Shown in pieces: positions 13,792-23,109 of a stretch of 33,934 nucleotides of DNA. The notes beneath the pieces were generated by a model. The model made no database searches. It worked only from the letters and a program-made list of their open reading frames with translations, and had not been told where the DNA came from. Source of the DNA: Brevibacterium picturae. Lineage in GTDB: Bacteria > Actinomycetota > Actinomycetes > Actinomycetales > Brevibacteriaceae. Within the stretch, counting starts at the first letter, position 1. Each line of letters starts with the position of its first letter. The stretch is from NCBI RefSeq assembly GCF_030453725.1, contig NZ_JAKDJU010000015.1:1-33934 (forward strand), read 5' to 3'. The position numbers and the translations under genes are program-made.

Positions 13792-16317
13792 GTGGTGCGA
13801 TTGCAGGAGATCCCAGCGGAATTCGCTGATGAAGACGCAGTGTACGAGGCCTTCGGCCAATACTGCGAAGAGCTGGGAATCGAACCGTACCCGGCACAGG
13901 ATGAAGCCATCCTCGACATTCTGGCCGGCGACAACACGATCGTGGCCACACCCACAGGCTCGGGCAAGTCCCTTGTCGCGCTGTTCGCCCTCTACCAATC
14001 ATTCACTCGTGGGATCCGGGCCTACTACACCGCACCCCTGAAGGCGCTGGTGAGCGAGAAGTTCTTCTCCCTCATCGATGCCTTCGGACCTGAGAACGTC
14101 GGCATGATCACCGGAGACTCCACTGTCAACGGTGACGCACCCGTGATCTGTGCGACGGCCGAGATCCTCGCGAACCAGGCGCTGCGCGAAGGCGGTCTGG
14201 TCGATGCGGGCATGGTCGTCATGGACGAATTCCACTATGTCGCCGATCCCTCACGTGGTTGGGCCTGGCAGGTGCCCCTGCTCGAGATGCCCCAAGCGCA
14301 GTTCGTGCTCATGTCGGCCACACTCGGAGACACAAGTGAAATCTGCCGCACCATGGAAGACACCACCGGTCGCGACAGCTCCGTCGTCACCTCGGCGACT
14401 CGACCGGTCCCTCTCGACTACGAATACTCCACCGAGACCCTCTCCGACACACTGCGCTCCCTGGTGCGCAACGACAAAGCTCCCGTCTACGTCGTGTCCT
14501 ACTCCCAGGCCGGCGCCATCGATCTGGCCACAGGACTGCTGTCCGTCGACCTCGCATCGAAGGACCAGAAAGCTGCGGTCGCGGCAGCCATCAAGGGATT
14601 CACCTTCGCGAAGGGATTCGGGCAGAGTCTGCGGAAACTGCTCATGCACGGAGTCGGCGTCCACCACGCCGGCATGCTGCCAAAATATCGCCGGTTGGTC
14701 GAGCAGCTCGCGCTCAAGGGGCTGCTGTTGGTCATCTCTGGCACAGACACACTCGGCGTCGGCATCAACGTCCCTATCCGGTCCGTGCTGCTGACCGGGC
14801 TGACGAAGTTCGACGGTCGGAGAATGCGCAAACTCAGCGTCCGCGAATTCCAACAGCTGTCCGGTCGTGCCGGTCGTGCCGGATTCGACACCCGCGGCTA
14901 TGTCATCGCCCAGGCGCCTGAGCATGTCATCGAGAATATGCGCGCCGAGGCCAAAGCGGCCAACGCGGATAAGAAAAAGAAGAAGGTCAAGAAGAAGTCA
15001 GCCCCGGCCGGGTTCGTCGGCTGGTCGGAGGAGACCTTCACCAAACTCATCGAATCACAGGCCGAATCCCTGCGCTCTCGCATGAAGATCGATCATTCGA
15101 CGATCCTCAACCTGGTCGCACGCCCCGGCTCGAACGCGGCCACGATCAGCGACTTCATCGACAAGACCCACGAGAGCCGCGAACGCCACCTCGACCTCAA
15201 GCTCACAGCTCTGAGCATCGGTCGCTCTCTCATCAATGCCGGGCTCATCGAAACGCGGGGGGACGAACTGGTGCCGACAACGGATCTGGGACCGCAGTTC
15301 GCCCTCAACCAGCCACTGGCCCCATTCGTGCTCGCCGGACTCGAACTGCTCGACACGGAGTCGGAGACCTATGCCCTCGACGTGGTCTCGCTCGTCGAAT
15401 CCACCACACCGGTGCCGTTTCCCGTCCTCAAAGGCCAACTCGATCGGATCAAGAAGGACACCCTGGCCGAACTCAAGGCAGATGGTCTCGAATACCCCGA
15501 GCGCATGGCCATCCTTGATGAGATCGAAGGACCGAAACCCCTGGCAGAGATTCTCGAGCCCGCCTTCGAACACTTCATCGAAGCCCACCCGTGGCTGCGA
15601 GCCGGGAACTTCGAACCGAAGTCGGTCGTGCGCGACATGATCGAACAGGCGATGGGCTTCACCCAGTTCATCGGCTATTACAGTCTCACCCGGGTCGAAG
15701 GCAGCGTGCTGCGCTACCTCACCGATGTGTTCCGTGCACTGACGCACAATGTCCCTGCCGACGAGAGGACGGACGAACTCTCGACCATCATCGAATGGCT
15801 GGGGGAGACGATCGCGAGAACCGACTCGTCCCTGCTCGACGAATGGCGGACCCTGCAGGGGCTGTCCCCGGCGGACTTCGCGGACGAGGAATTGCCCGAC
15901 CTCGACCGCAAGTTCTCCGACAACGCGAGGGTCTTCACCGCTGAGGTGCGCAATGCGCTGTTCCATCGCGTGCTGCTGGCCGAACGCGCCGACTACGCAG
16001 AGCTTGGCCGACTCGATTCCGACAGCGGCTTCGACGCCGGTGCCTGGGAGGACGCGATCGAGGACTTCTACGACGAGTACGGCGACCTCCTCACCGATGG
16101 GAAGGCCAGAGGGAAGGAATATATCTCGATCGAACCTGGTTCACAGACCTGGACCGTCCGTCAGACCTTGGCCGATCCCGATGACAACAAGGACTGGGCC
16201 ATCGACGCCGAGGTGGACGTGCCCGCCAGTGACGAAGCCGGAGACATCGTGCTCCGGATCCTCGCGGTCGGAGAGATCAGCTCCCGCCCGCATTCGAGCA
16301 ATGTCAGTGCCGAGTAA
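13792..16317 (+). CDS. Ski2-like DEAD/DEAH-box helicase with DUF3516
   Basis: Superfamily 2 helicase of about 841 residues. Motif I ATPTGSGKS is at 52-60, motif Ia APLKALVSEK at 81-90, motif II DEFH at 145-148, motif III SATLGD at 175-180 and motif VI QLSGRAGRAGFDTRGYV at about 353. The order and spacing fit the Ski2/HelY branch, whose members unwind RNA or structured nucleic acids. A lysine block (KKKKKVKKKSAP, about 396-410) joins the helicase core to a C-terminal region of the DUF3516 type (about 410-840), known mainly from actinobacteria and of unknown function. GTG 13792 (or GTG 13795) follows GGAAAGG at a long spacing of 13 nt. Its TAA stop abuts the uvrA -10 box. A role alongside excision repair is only suggested by position. 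Confidence 0.88.
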   Translation: MVRLQEIPAEFADEDAVYEAFGQYCEELGIEPYPAQDEAILDILAGDNTIVATPTGSGKSLVALFALYQSFTRGIRAYYTAPLKALVSEKFFSLIDAFGPENVGMITGDSTVNGDAPVICATAEILANQALREGGLVDAGMVVMDEFHYVADPSRGWAWQVPLLEMPQAQFVLMSATLGDTSEICRTMEDTTGRDSSVVTSATRPVPLDYEYSTETLSDTLRSLVRNDKAPVYVVSYSQAGAIDLATGLLSVDLASKDQKAAVAAAIKGFTFAKGFGQSLRKLLMHGVGVHHAGMLPKYRRLVEQLALKGLLLVISGTDTLGVGINVPIRSVLLTGLTKFDGRRMRKLSVREFQQLSGRAGRAGFDTRGYVIAQAPEHVIENMRAEAKAANADKKKKKVKKKSAPAGFVGWSEETFTKLIESQAESLRSRMKIDHSTILNLVARPGSNAATISDFIDKTHESRERHLDLKLTALSIGRSLINAGLIETRGDELVPTTDLGPQFALNQPLAPFVLAGLELLDTESETYALDVVSLVESTTPVPFPVLKGQLDRIKKDTLAELKADGLEYPERMAILDEIEGPKPLAEILEPAFEHFIEAHPWLRAGNFEPKSVVRDMIEQAMGFTQFIGYYSLTRVEGSVLRYLTDVFRALTHNVPADERTDELSTIIEWLGETIARTDSSLLDEWRTLQGLSPADFADEELPDLDRKFSDNARVFTAEVRNALFHRVLLAERADYAELGRLDSDSGFDAGAWEDAIEDFYDEYGDLLTDGKARGKEYISIEPGSQTWTVRQTLADPDDNKDWAIDAEVDVPASDEAGDIVLRILAVGEISSRPHSSNVSAE

Positions 16318-16323
16318 TACAGT
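16318..16323 (+). promoter_or_regulatory. -10 box for leaderless uvrA mRNA
   Basis: TACAGT starts directly after the helicase TAA (16315-16317) and ends 6 nt before GTG 16330. No SOS box was recognised by eye. Confidence 0.6.
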
Positions 16324-16329
16324 GGTCAG

Positions 16330-19203
16330 GTGATGAAAACTAACAGCGGTGAGCAGTCGGCAGGTGTGTCACATCTCGACACTCTGTGGGTCAAGGGCGC
16401 GCGCGCCCATAACCTCAAGAACGTGGAGATCGCTCTGCCTCGCGACTCCATGGTCGTCTTCACGGGTCTCTCGGGGTCGGGGAAGTCCTCCTTGGCCTTC
16501 GACACGATCTTCGCCGAGGGGCAGCGCCGCTATGTCGAGTCGCTGTCCTCGTATGCCCGGATGTTCCTGGGCCAGATGGACAAACCCGATGTCGATTTCA
16601 TCGAAGGCCTGTCACCTGCGGTGTCGATCGATCAGAAGTCGACCTCCCGCAACCCCCGATCCACGGTCGGCACCATCACCGAGGTGCACGACTTCCTGCG
16701 CCTGCTGTGGGCTCGGATCGGCGTGCCGCACTGTCCCGTGTGCGGTGAGATCATCACGAAGCAGACCCCGCAGCAGATCGTCGACCAGCTGCTCGAACTC
16801 GAGGACAGAACGAAGTTCCTCGTCCTGGCCCCCATCGTCCGATCCCGCAAGGGTGAGTTCGTCGACCTCTTCACCGAACTGCAGGCCAAAGGATTCGCCC
16901 GTGCCATCGTCGACGGGGAGCAGGTCAGCCTCAGCGAACCGCCCACCCTGGAGAAGCAGTACAAACACACGATCTCCGTGGTCGTCGATCGTCTCGTGGC
17001 CAAGCCGGGACTGCGCCCCCGCCTGACCGACTCCGTCGAAACTGCACTCGGCCTCGCCGACGGACGCATCGATGTCGAGATGGTCGATGAGGGCGTGACC
17101 CGCACCTTCTCCGAACATATGTCCTGCCCGAACGAGCACCCGTTGGCAATCGACGAGATCGAACCTCGGGCATTCTCCTTCAACTCGCCCTTCGGTGCGT
17201 GCCCCACATGCGACGGCATCGGCACTCGACTGCAGGTCGATGAGACTCTCGTCATTCCGGATGAGGACCAGAGCCTCGGCGAGGGAGCGATCGCCCCCTG
17301 GGCAGGCGGAAAACAGGTGACGAAGTACTTCAATCGTCTCCTCAAGGGCCTCGGAGACGAACTGGGCTTCGACATGGCGACGGCGTGGAAGGATCTGCGG
17401 AAGTCGGACAGATCAGCGATTCTGACCGGCAAAGACTACAAGGTCCACGTCAAGTACAAGAACCGGTTCGGTCGCGAACGCACATACTCGACCGGTTTCG
17501 AAGGCGTCTACCAGTACATCCAGCGCAAGCATGAGGAGACCGAGTCGGACTGGTCGCGGGAACGCTACGAGTCCTACATGCGCGAGATCCCCTGTGCCAG
17601 CTGCAACGGTGCCCGACTGAAGCCGGAGATTTTGGCCGTCAGGGTCGGCGGCAAATCGATCGCCGAGGTCTCCGAGATGGCACTCGACGAATCCGCTGAA
17701 TTCCTCTCACAGCTGGAGCTCGACTCCCGCGATGCGGCCGTGGCGGCCCAAGTGATGAAGGAGATCAATGCCCGACTGGGCTTCCTCCTCGACGTCGGCC
17801 TCGACTACCTCAGCCTCAACCGGCCCGCGGGCTCCCTGTCCGGCGGTGAGGCTCAGCGCATCCGACTGGCCACTCAGATCGGCTCGGGTCTCGTCGGGGT
17901 GCTCTACGTCCTCGACGAACCCTCGATCGGCCTCCACCAGCGCGACAACAGGCGACTCATTGAGACCCTGAACAAGCTCAAGGAGCTCGGCAACACCCTC
18001 ATCGTCGTCGAACACGACGAGGACACCATCGAATCGGCCGATTGGATCGTCGACATCGGCCCCGGCGCAGGTGAGCACGGGGGAGAGGTCATCTACTCCG
18101 GACCGGTTCCCGGACTCAAGGACGCCGAACGGTCCATCACCGGCGACTACCTCGCCGGACGCCGAGCCATCCAGGTCCCCACGACCCGTCGGCCGGTGGA
18201 CAAGGACCGCGTCGTCACGGTCGAAAAGGCCGTCGAGAACAACCTCCGCGACGTCACGGTCTCCTTCCCCCTCGGCGTACTCACCGCCATCACCGGTGTC
18301 TCGGGCTCCGGCAAATCGACCCTGGTCAACGAGATCCTCTACACCCAGATGGCAAACGTCCTCAATGGTGCCTCACAGGTCCCGGGCAGGCACAAGAGAG
18401 TCACCGGGCTGGACAATCTCGACAAGGTCGTCCACGTCGACCAATCGCCGATCGGTCGCACCCCACGGTCCAACCCCGCGACCTACACCGGTGTCTTCGA
18501 CCGCATTCGGCGCCTGTTCGCAGAGACCGAATCGGCAAAGGTCCGCGGCTACCAGCCGGGCAGGTTCTCCTTCAACGTCAAGGGCGGGCGCTGTGAGAAC
18601 TGCAGCGGCGACGGCACGATCAAGATCGAGATGAACTTCCTGCCCGACGTCTTCGTGACCTGCGAGGTCTGCGGGGGAGCACGGTACAACCGGGAGACCC
18701 TTGAAGTGACGTTCAAGGGCAAGTCCATCGCCGAGGTGCTCGAGATGCCCATCGAACAGGCGGCCGAGTTCTTCGCCGCGATTCCCGCCATCTCCCGTCA
18801 CCTGAATACCCTGGTCGAGGTCGGCCTGGGCTATGTTCGGCTGGGCCAGCCCGCGACCACGCTCTCCGGTGGTGAAGCCCAGCGCGTCAAGCTTGCGGCC
18901 GAACTCCAGAAGCGCTCCCGAGGCCGCAGCGCCTACGTTCTCGACGAACCGACCACGGGACTGCACTTCGAAGACATCGCGAAGCTGTTGAGCGTCCTGC
19001 AGGGCCTCGTCGAAAAGGGCAACACGGTCATCGTCATCGAGCACAACCTCGACGTCATCGGCAATGCCGACCACGTCATAGACCTGGGTCCCGAGGGCGG
19101 ACGCGGCGGTGGCCAGATCATCGCCCAGGGAACCCCGGAGGAGGTCGCCGACAACAAGGCCAGCCATACCGGACGGTTCCTGAAAGTGATGCTCGATGGC
19201 TGA
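16330..19203 (+). CDS. uvrA: Excinuclease ABC subunit A
   Basis: UvrA is the damage-sensing ATPase dimer that loads UvrB in nucleotide excision repair. Two ABC ATPase modules are visible: P-loop GLSGSGKSSL (46-55) with signature LSGGEAQRIRLA (about 503), and P-loop GVSGSGKSTL (about 655) with signature LSGGEAQRVKLA. Each signature is followed by its Walker B (YVLDEPSIGLHQRD, YVLDEPTTGLHFED). Zinc-binding Cys pairs are seen as CPVCGE, CPTCDGIG, CASCNGA and CENCSGDG with CEVCGGARYN. The 957-residue length is normal. GTG 16330 and ATG 16333 are both possible first codons; the -10 spacing favours 16330. uvrC starts inside its last codons, so the two subunits are probably translated together. Confidence 0.97.
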   Translation: MMKTNSGEQSAGVSHLDTLWVKGARAHNLKNVEIALPRDSMVVFTGLSGSGKSSLAFDTIFAEGQRRYVESLSSYARMFLGQMDKPDVDFIEGLSPAVSIDQKSTSRNPRSTVGTITEVHDFLRLLWARIGVPHCPVCGEIITKQTPQQIVDQLLELEDRTKFLVLAPIVRSRKGEFVDLFTELQAKGFARAIVDGEQVSLSEPPTLEKQYKHTISVVVDRLVAKPGLRPRLTDSVETALGLADGRIDVEMVDEGVTRTFSEHMSCPNEHPLAIDEIEPRAFSFNSPFGACPTCDGIGTRLQVDETLVIPDEDQSLGEGAIAPWAGGKQVTKYFNRLLKGLGDELGFDMATAWKDLRKSDRSAILTGKDYKVHVKYKNRFGRERTYSTGFEGVYQYIQRKHEETESDWSRERYESYMREIPCASCNGARLKPEILAVRVGGKSIAEVSEMALDESAEFLSQLELDSRDAAVAAQVMKEINARLGFLLDVGLDYLSLNRPAGSLSGGEAQRIRLATQIGSGLVGVLYVLDEPSIGLHQRDNRRLIETLNKLKELGNTLIVVEHDEDTIESADWIVDIGPGAGEHGGEVIYSGPVPGLKDAERSITGDYLAGRRAIQVPTTRRPVDKDRVVTVEKAVENNLRDVTVSFPLGVLTAITGVSGSGKSTLVNEILYTQMANVLNGASQVPGRHKRVTGLDNLDKVVHVDQSPIGRTPRSNPATYTGVFDRIRRLFAETESAKVRGYQPGRFSFNVKGGRCENCSGDGTIKIEMNFLPDVFVTCEVCGGARYNRETLEVTFKGKSIAEVLEMPIEQAAEFFAAIPAISRHLNTLVEVGLGYVRLGQPATTLSGGEAQRVKLAAELQKRSRGRSAYVLDEPTTGLHFEDIAKLLSVLQGLVEKGNTVIVIEHNLDVIGNADHVIDLGPEGGRGGGQIIAQGTPEEVADNKASHTGRFLKVMLDG

Positions 19204-21055
19204 CCCAGCGTCCTACCGCCCGGCCACGGGCAGCATTCCCACCTCGGCCGGGGTCTACAAATTCCGGGACCCAGACCGGAGGGTGATCTACGTCGGGAAG
19301 GCGAAGAACCTCCGTAATCGGTTGAACTCGTACTTCTCGAACCCCGCGCAGCTGCATCCGCGCACCTCGACGATGGTCCACACGGCCGCCTCGGTGGAAT
19401 GGACCGTCGTCGACACAGAGGTTGAAGCGCTGCAGCTCGAGTGGACATGGATCAACGAGTTCAATCCGCGGTTCAACGTCATGTTCCGCGACGACAAGTC
19501 CTACCCGTACCTCGCGATCACGATGAACGACGAGGTGCCCCGGGCCTTCATCACCCGGGGCAAACGCCGCAAGGGTGTGAAGTACTTCGGGCCCTTCGCC
19601 CAAGTGTGGGCGATCAAGGACACACTCGACCTGCTGCTGCGGGCCTTTCCGATGCGCACCTGCACTGCGGGAGTGTACAGACGAGCCGAACGCAGCGGAC
19701 GTCCCTGCCTGTTGGGATACATCGACAAATGCGCTGCCCCCTGTGTGGGCCAGATCAGTGTGGAAGGTCATAAGGACCTCGCCCGCAGCATCTCCGACTT
19801 CATGTCCGGCAACACCGGACGTTTCATCAGCTACCGGCAGAAGGAGATGGCCGCGGCCGCGGAGGAGCTCGACTACGAAGGCGCGGCCCGCCTGAGAGAC
19901 GAGATCACCGCGCTGCAGAAGGTGCTCGACAAGTCGGCAGTCGTCCTCTCCGTCAATGCCGACTGCGATGTGTTCGCCCTGGTCACCGAGGAGCTCGAAG
20001 CCTCAGTGCAGGTCTTCCACGTCCGTCAGGGACGCATCCGCGGACAGCGCGGCTGGATCATCGAACGCTCCGATGATCACACCCCGGCCGAACTCACCAC
20101 CGACTACCTTCGCCAGGCGTACACGGGACTCGATGCGGACGCGATTCCCCGCGAGATCCTCGTCGACACGGTCCCCGCCGATATCGCCTCGCTCGAGAGC
20201 TGGCTGAGTGAGCAGCGCGGGTCCAGGGTCACCGTTCGGGTCCCGGAACGGGGGGAGAAGAAGGCCGTTCTCGAGACTGTGACCAAGAACGCGAAAGAGG
20301 CACTGCTCCAACACAAACTCAAACGCTCCTCCGACCTGACCACCCGCAGCACGGCACTCAAGGAGATCCAGGAGTATCTGTCCCTGCCCGAAGCGCCTCT
20401 GCGCATCGAGTGCATCGACATCTCTCACACCCAGGGCTCCAACGTCGTGGCCTCACTCGTGGTGTTCGAAGACGGACTCGTGAAGAAGCGCGACTACCGT
20501 CACTTCGCCATCCACGGTGAAGCCGCAACCGATGACACGGCCTCGATGTACGACGTCGTCTCACGGCGATTCAGCCGCTACCTCGAACAGATGAGCTCCG
20601 ATGAACCCGACGAACGCTTCGGGTACCGCCCCAGCCTCCTCGTCGTCGACGGAGCCGGCCCACAGGTGGCGGCGGCCACCAGAGCGCTGCACGACCTGGG
20701 CATCGTCGACATCTCTGTGGTGGGCTTGGCAAAACGGCTCGAAGAGGTCTGGGTGCCTGATGATCCGTTCCCTGTCATCCTGCCGCGCAACTCCGAGGGG
20801 CTGTTCCTCATGCAGCGCCTGCGCGATGAAGCTCACCGCTTCGCCATCAGCTACCACCGTTCGAAGCGGGCGAAGGCGATGACCAGCTCCGTCCTCGACG
20901 ACATCTCGGGCCTCGGCGAGTCCAAACGGACGGCGCTGCTGCGTCATTTCGGCTCGGTGAAGAAGGTTCGAGGCGCGAGCGTCGACGAACTCTGCGAGGT
21001 CCAGGGAATCGGACCGGCCCTGGCCGAGAAGGTCGCGGCGGCCCTCGCCGACTGA
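19196..21055 (+). CDS. uvrC: Excinuclease ABC subunit C
   Basis: UvrC makes both incisions around damage bound by UvrB. The N-terminal GIY-YIG nuclease covers about 10-95 (TSAGVYKFRDPDRRVIYVGK, KNLRNRLNSYF). A UVR domain for UvrB contact lies at about 205-240 (EELDYEGAARLRDEITALQK). The RNase H-like nuclease for the 5' cut lies at about 380-540 (RIECIDISHTQGSNVVASLV, LLVVDGAGPQ). Tandem helix-hairpin-helix motifs end the protein (ISGLGESKRTALLRHFGSVK, VQGIGPALAEKVAAAL). The Cys pair around RSGRPCLLGYIDKCAAPC is typical. The 619-residue length is normal. The ATG overlaps the end of uvrA by 8 nt, so no separate promoter is expected. In mycobacteria the two genes are far apart. Confidence 0.97.
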   Translation: MADPASYRPATGSIPTSAGVYKFRDPDRRVIYVGKAKNLRNRLNSYFSNPAQLHPRTSTMVHTAASVEWTVVDTEVEALQLEWTWINEFNPRFNVMFRDDKSYPYLAITMNDEVPRAFITRGKRRKGVKYFGPFAQVWAIKDTLDLLLRAFPMRTCTAGVYRRAERSGRPCLLGYIDKCAAPCVGQISVEGHKDLARSISDFMSGNTGRFISYRQKEMAAAAEELDYEGAARLRDEITALQKVLDKSAVVLSVNADCDVFALVTEELEASVQVFHVRQGRIRGQRGWIIERSDDHTPAELTTDYLRQAYTGLDADAIPREILVDTVPADIASLESWLSEQRGSRVTVRVPERGEKKAVLETVTKNAKEALLQHKLKRSSDLTTRSTALKEIQEYLSLPEAPLRIECIDISHTQGSNVVASLVVFEDGLVKKRDYRHFAIHGEAATDDTASMYDVVSRRFSRYLEQMSSDEPDERFGYRPSLLVVDGAGPQVAAATRALHDLGIVDISVVGLAKRLEEVWVPDDPFPVILPRNSEGLFLMQRLRDEAHRFAISYHRSKRAKAMTSSVLDDISGLGESKRTALLRHFGSVKKVRGASVDELCEVQGIGPALAEKVAAALAD

Positions 21056-21090
21056 CCTCGCGGCCCTCTGAGGTTGAGGTCGCGGCCCTC
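21053..21090. repeat. 22-bp tandem repeat starting in the uvrC stop codon
   Basis: TGACCTCGCGGCCCTC (21053-21068) and TGAGGTCGCGGCCCTC (21075-21090) match at 14 of 16 positions with a 22-bp period. The first copy begins with the uvrC stop TGA. GTGAACCG follows at 21091-21098, the core also seen in the polA and secG 3' repeats. GACCTC and GAGGTC can also pair as a small stem. Confidence 0.65.
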
Positions 21091-21139
21091 GTGAACCGAC
21101 AGTTCGCCAGGCACTGAGCCCGCTGGGCGACATCTGCCC

Positions 21140-21145
21140 TAGAGT
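21140..21145 (+). promoter_or_regulatory. -10 box of the rapZ-yvcK-whiA operon
   Basis: TAGAGT lies 44 nt upstream of GTG 21190. A start near 21152 would give a leader of about 38 nt holding AAGGAGG (21179-21185). This unit is therefore leadered, unlike most neighbours. Confidence 0.5.
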
Positions 21146-21189
21146 AGTTCTCGACAGCTGTCTTCAACCACGCAGCCCAAGGAGGACGT

Positions 21190-22086
21190 GTGAGCACGCA
21201 GGCCGAATCGAACGGCGCCGATCATCCCATCGAGGTCGTCCTCGTGACGGGAATGTCCGGAGCAGGTCGGACCACCGTGGCCAATGTGCTCGAAGACATG
21301 GACTGGTACGTCGTCGACAATCTGCCCCCGCAGATGATGCGGCCCCTCGTCGAACTCGTCGCCCGTGCCGACGGGGCGCTGCCGAAGATCGCCATCGTCA
21401 CCGACTCGAAGGGTCGGGCGAAGTACGCGGAACTCGAAGACACGATCAGCGACTTCATCGATCAGGGGCTCTCCCTGCGTATCCTCTACGTCGATGCCGC
21501 CGACGAGGTGCTGGTTCGACGATTCGAATCCACTCGCCGCCCCCACCCGCTGCAAGGCGAAGGGACGCTGCTGGAGGGGATCGAAGGCGAACGCTCGGCC
21601 CTGGAATCCCTCAAACACCGTGCCGACATCATCATCGACACCTCAGAGCTCAACGTCCACCAGCTCTCCACCCAGGTCCGCAAACGCTTCAGCACCGACG
21701 ACACCCCTCTGCTGCGACTGACCGTGATGAGCTTCGGGTTCAAATACGGTCTGCCGAAGGACGCCGACCACGTCGCCGATGTCCGCTTCCTGCCGAACCC
21801 GTACTGGATCCCGCACCTGCGTGGACATAACGGTCTCGACTCCGACGTGGCCGACTTCGTGCTGGGGCAGAACGGCGCCGAGGAATTCATCGAACGCTAC
21901 ACCGCGACCTTAGACACGGTCTCACAGGGCTACCTCCACGAAGGTCGCGGCTACGCGATGATCGGCATCGGGTGCACCGGTGGCAAGCACCGCTCCGTGG
22001 CGATCAGCGAACGCGTTGCCAAGAGCCTGGCCGCGCAGACCGGCATCCCGGTCACCGTGCGCCATCGTGATCTGGGGAGAGAGTGA
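21190..22086 (+). CDS. rapZ: RapZ/YvcJ-family nucleotide-binding protein
   Basis: RapZ family P-loop protein (298 residues). In Escherichia coli RapZ guides RNase E to the small RNA GlmZ; in Gram-positives the homologue YvcJ binds and hydrolyses nucleotides, and its target is less clear. The N-terminal P-loop reads GMSGAGRTT (21-29), with Arg27 where most P-loops have Lys. This is followed by DNLPPQMM and the second nucleotide-site segment with DTSELNVHQL. The C-terminal domain ends in GIGCTGGKHRSVAISERVA (about 259-277), the most conserved stretch of the family. AAGGAGG sits 4 nt before the GTG at 21190. yvcK starts 1 nt after the stop, with its ribosome binding site inside rapZ. The three-gene order rapZ-yvcK-whiA is conserved across Gram-positives. 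Confidence 0.95.
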   Translation: MSTQAESNGADHPIEVVLVTGMSGAGRTTVANVLEDMDWYVVDNLPPQMMRPLVELVARADGALPKIAIVTDSKGRAKYAELEDTISDFIDQGLSLRILYVDAADEVLVRRFESTRRPHPLQGEGTLLEGIEGERSALESLKHRADIIIDTSELNVHQLSTQVRKRFSTDDTPLLRLTVMSFGFKYGLPKDADHVADVRFLPNPYWIPHLRGHNGLDSDVADFVLGQNGAEEFIERYTATLDTVSQGYLHEGRGYAMIGIGCTGGKHRSVAISERVAKSLAAQTGIPVTVRHRDLGRE

Positions 22087-22087
22087 G

Positions 22088-23083
22088 ATGGAGACCGAGG
22101 ATCTCCCGCAGATCATCCCTGCAGCCAAAGACAAAGGGCCCAAGATCGTATCTTTCGGGGGAGGCCACGGCCTCTACGCCGCACTGCGCGCATTCCGCCT
22201 GCTGACCGAATCGCTGACCGCTGTCGTCACGGTCGCCGATGACGGCGGTTCCTCCGGCAGGCTCCGCGACGAACTCGGCGGGCTTCCGCCCGGCGATCTG
22301 CGCATGGCTCTGGCTGCTCTCTGCGATGACGGGAACTGGGGCAAGACCTGGCGGGACGTCATCCAGCACCGGTTCGACTCCGACGGTGAACTCAGCGGGC
22401 ATTCAGTTGGCAACCTGCTCATCTCCGCCCTGTGGCAGATCCATGGTGACCATGTCGCCGGCCTCGACTGGATGGCCAAGCTTCTGCGCGCCCACGGTCG
22501 AGTCCTGCCCATGTCCTCGATTCCGCTGACGATCGAGGCCGATGTGAAGTTCCCGGGATCCTTCCAGGTCGTGCGCGGCCAGTCCGTGCTCGCCTCCACC
22601 CTGGGGCATGTCGAAACCGTCCGTCTCGATCCACCCGTGCCACCGGCACGGCACGAAACGATCGAAGCCGTCGCCGAGGCAGATGTGCTCAATCTTGGAC
22701 CCGGCTCCTGGTACACCTCGGTGATGCCGCATCTGCTCGTTCCCTCACTCGCCGAGGCGATCGGGCAGTCCTCCGCGGTGAAGTCCCTCACGCTGAACCT
22801 CAGCTCCAGCGACGGTGAAACACGAGATCTCAGTCTCAGCGAACACCTCGCGTCACTGCACAAACACGCCCCCTCTCTCGAGCTGAACTATGTGCTCGTC
22901 GATGAGGCCGCAGTCCGGGTGGAGCCTGACCTGCAGCGGTGCGCACGTGAGATGTTCAACGCCAAAATATGGGCCCGTCCGCTGCGCTCCAGACGGGCGG
23001 GACAGCATGACAGCCTCAAGCTCGCCGCGTGTTACCGTGACATGTTGGTGGACGCCGGGATCGGCGTGGATGAGCAGTGGTAG
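22088..23083 (+). CDS. yvcK: YvcK/CofD-like gluconeogenesis factor
   Basis: YvcK family protein (331 residues) with a Rossmann-like fold related to CofD. In Bacillus it is needed for growth on gluconeogenic carbon sources and for cell shape, and the mycobacterial homologue (CuvA) has a similar role at the wall. It binds UDP-sugars in studied cases. Seen here are the nucleotide loop IVSFGGGHGLYAALRAF (20-36), TVADDGGSSGRLRDELGGLP (48-67), PPGDLRMALAAL (67-78), HSVGNLLISAL and LGPGSWYTSVMPHLLVP. ATG 22088 is chosen because GGGGAGAGAG lies just before it and the protein then starts close to the first strand; a longer frame from 21980 would overlap rapZ. whiA follows after 26 nt. Confidence 0.94.
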   Translation: METEDLPQIIPAAKDKGPKIVSFGGGHGLYAALRAFRLLTESLTAVVTVADDGGSSGRLRDELGGLPPGDLRMALAALCDDGNWGKTWRDVIQHRFDSDGELSGHSVGNLLISALWQIHGDHVAGLDWMAKLLRAHGRVLPMSSIPLTIEADVKFPGSFQVVRGQSVLASTLGHVETVRLDPPVPPARHETIEAVAEADVLNLGPGSWYTSVMPHLLVPSLAEAIGQSSAVKSLTLNLSSSDGETRDLSLSEHLASLHKHAPSLELNYVLVDEAAVRVEPDLQRCAREMFNAKIWARPLRSRRAGQHDSLKLAACYRDMLVDAGIGVDEQW

Positions 23084-23109
23084 GAAATTCGGTTGCAGGA
23101 GGATGAACT

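Noticed and set aside
14943..15005. Lysine-coding run in the helicase as a frameshift or slippage site
   Set aside because: AAGAAAAAGAAGAAGG codes for a Lys linker between domains and the frame is open on both sides. There is no alternative product to gain.
16280..16335. SOS box upstream of uvrA
   Set aside because: No match to the LexA motif of the GAAC-N4-GTTC type was seen here, nor upstream of uvrB (9781-9878).
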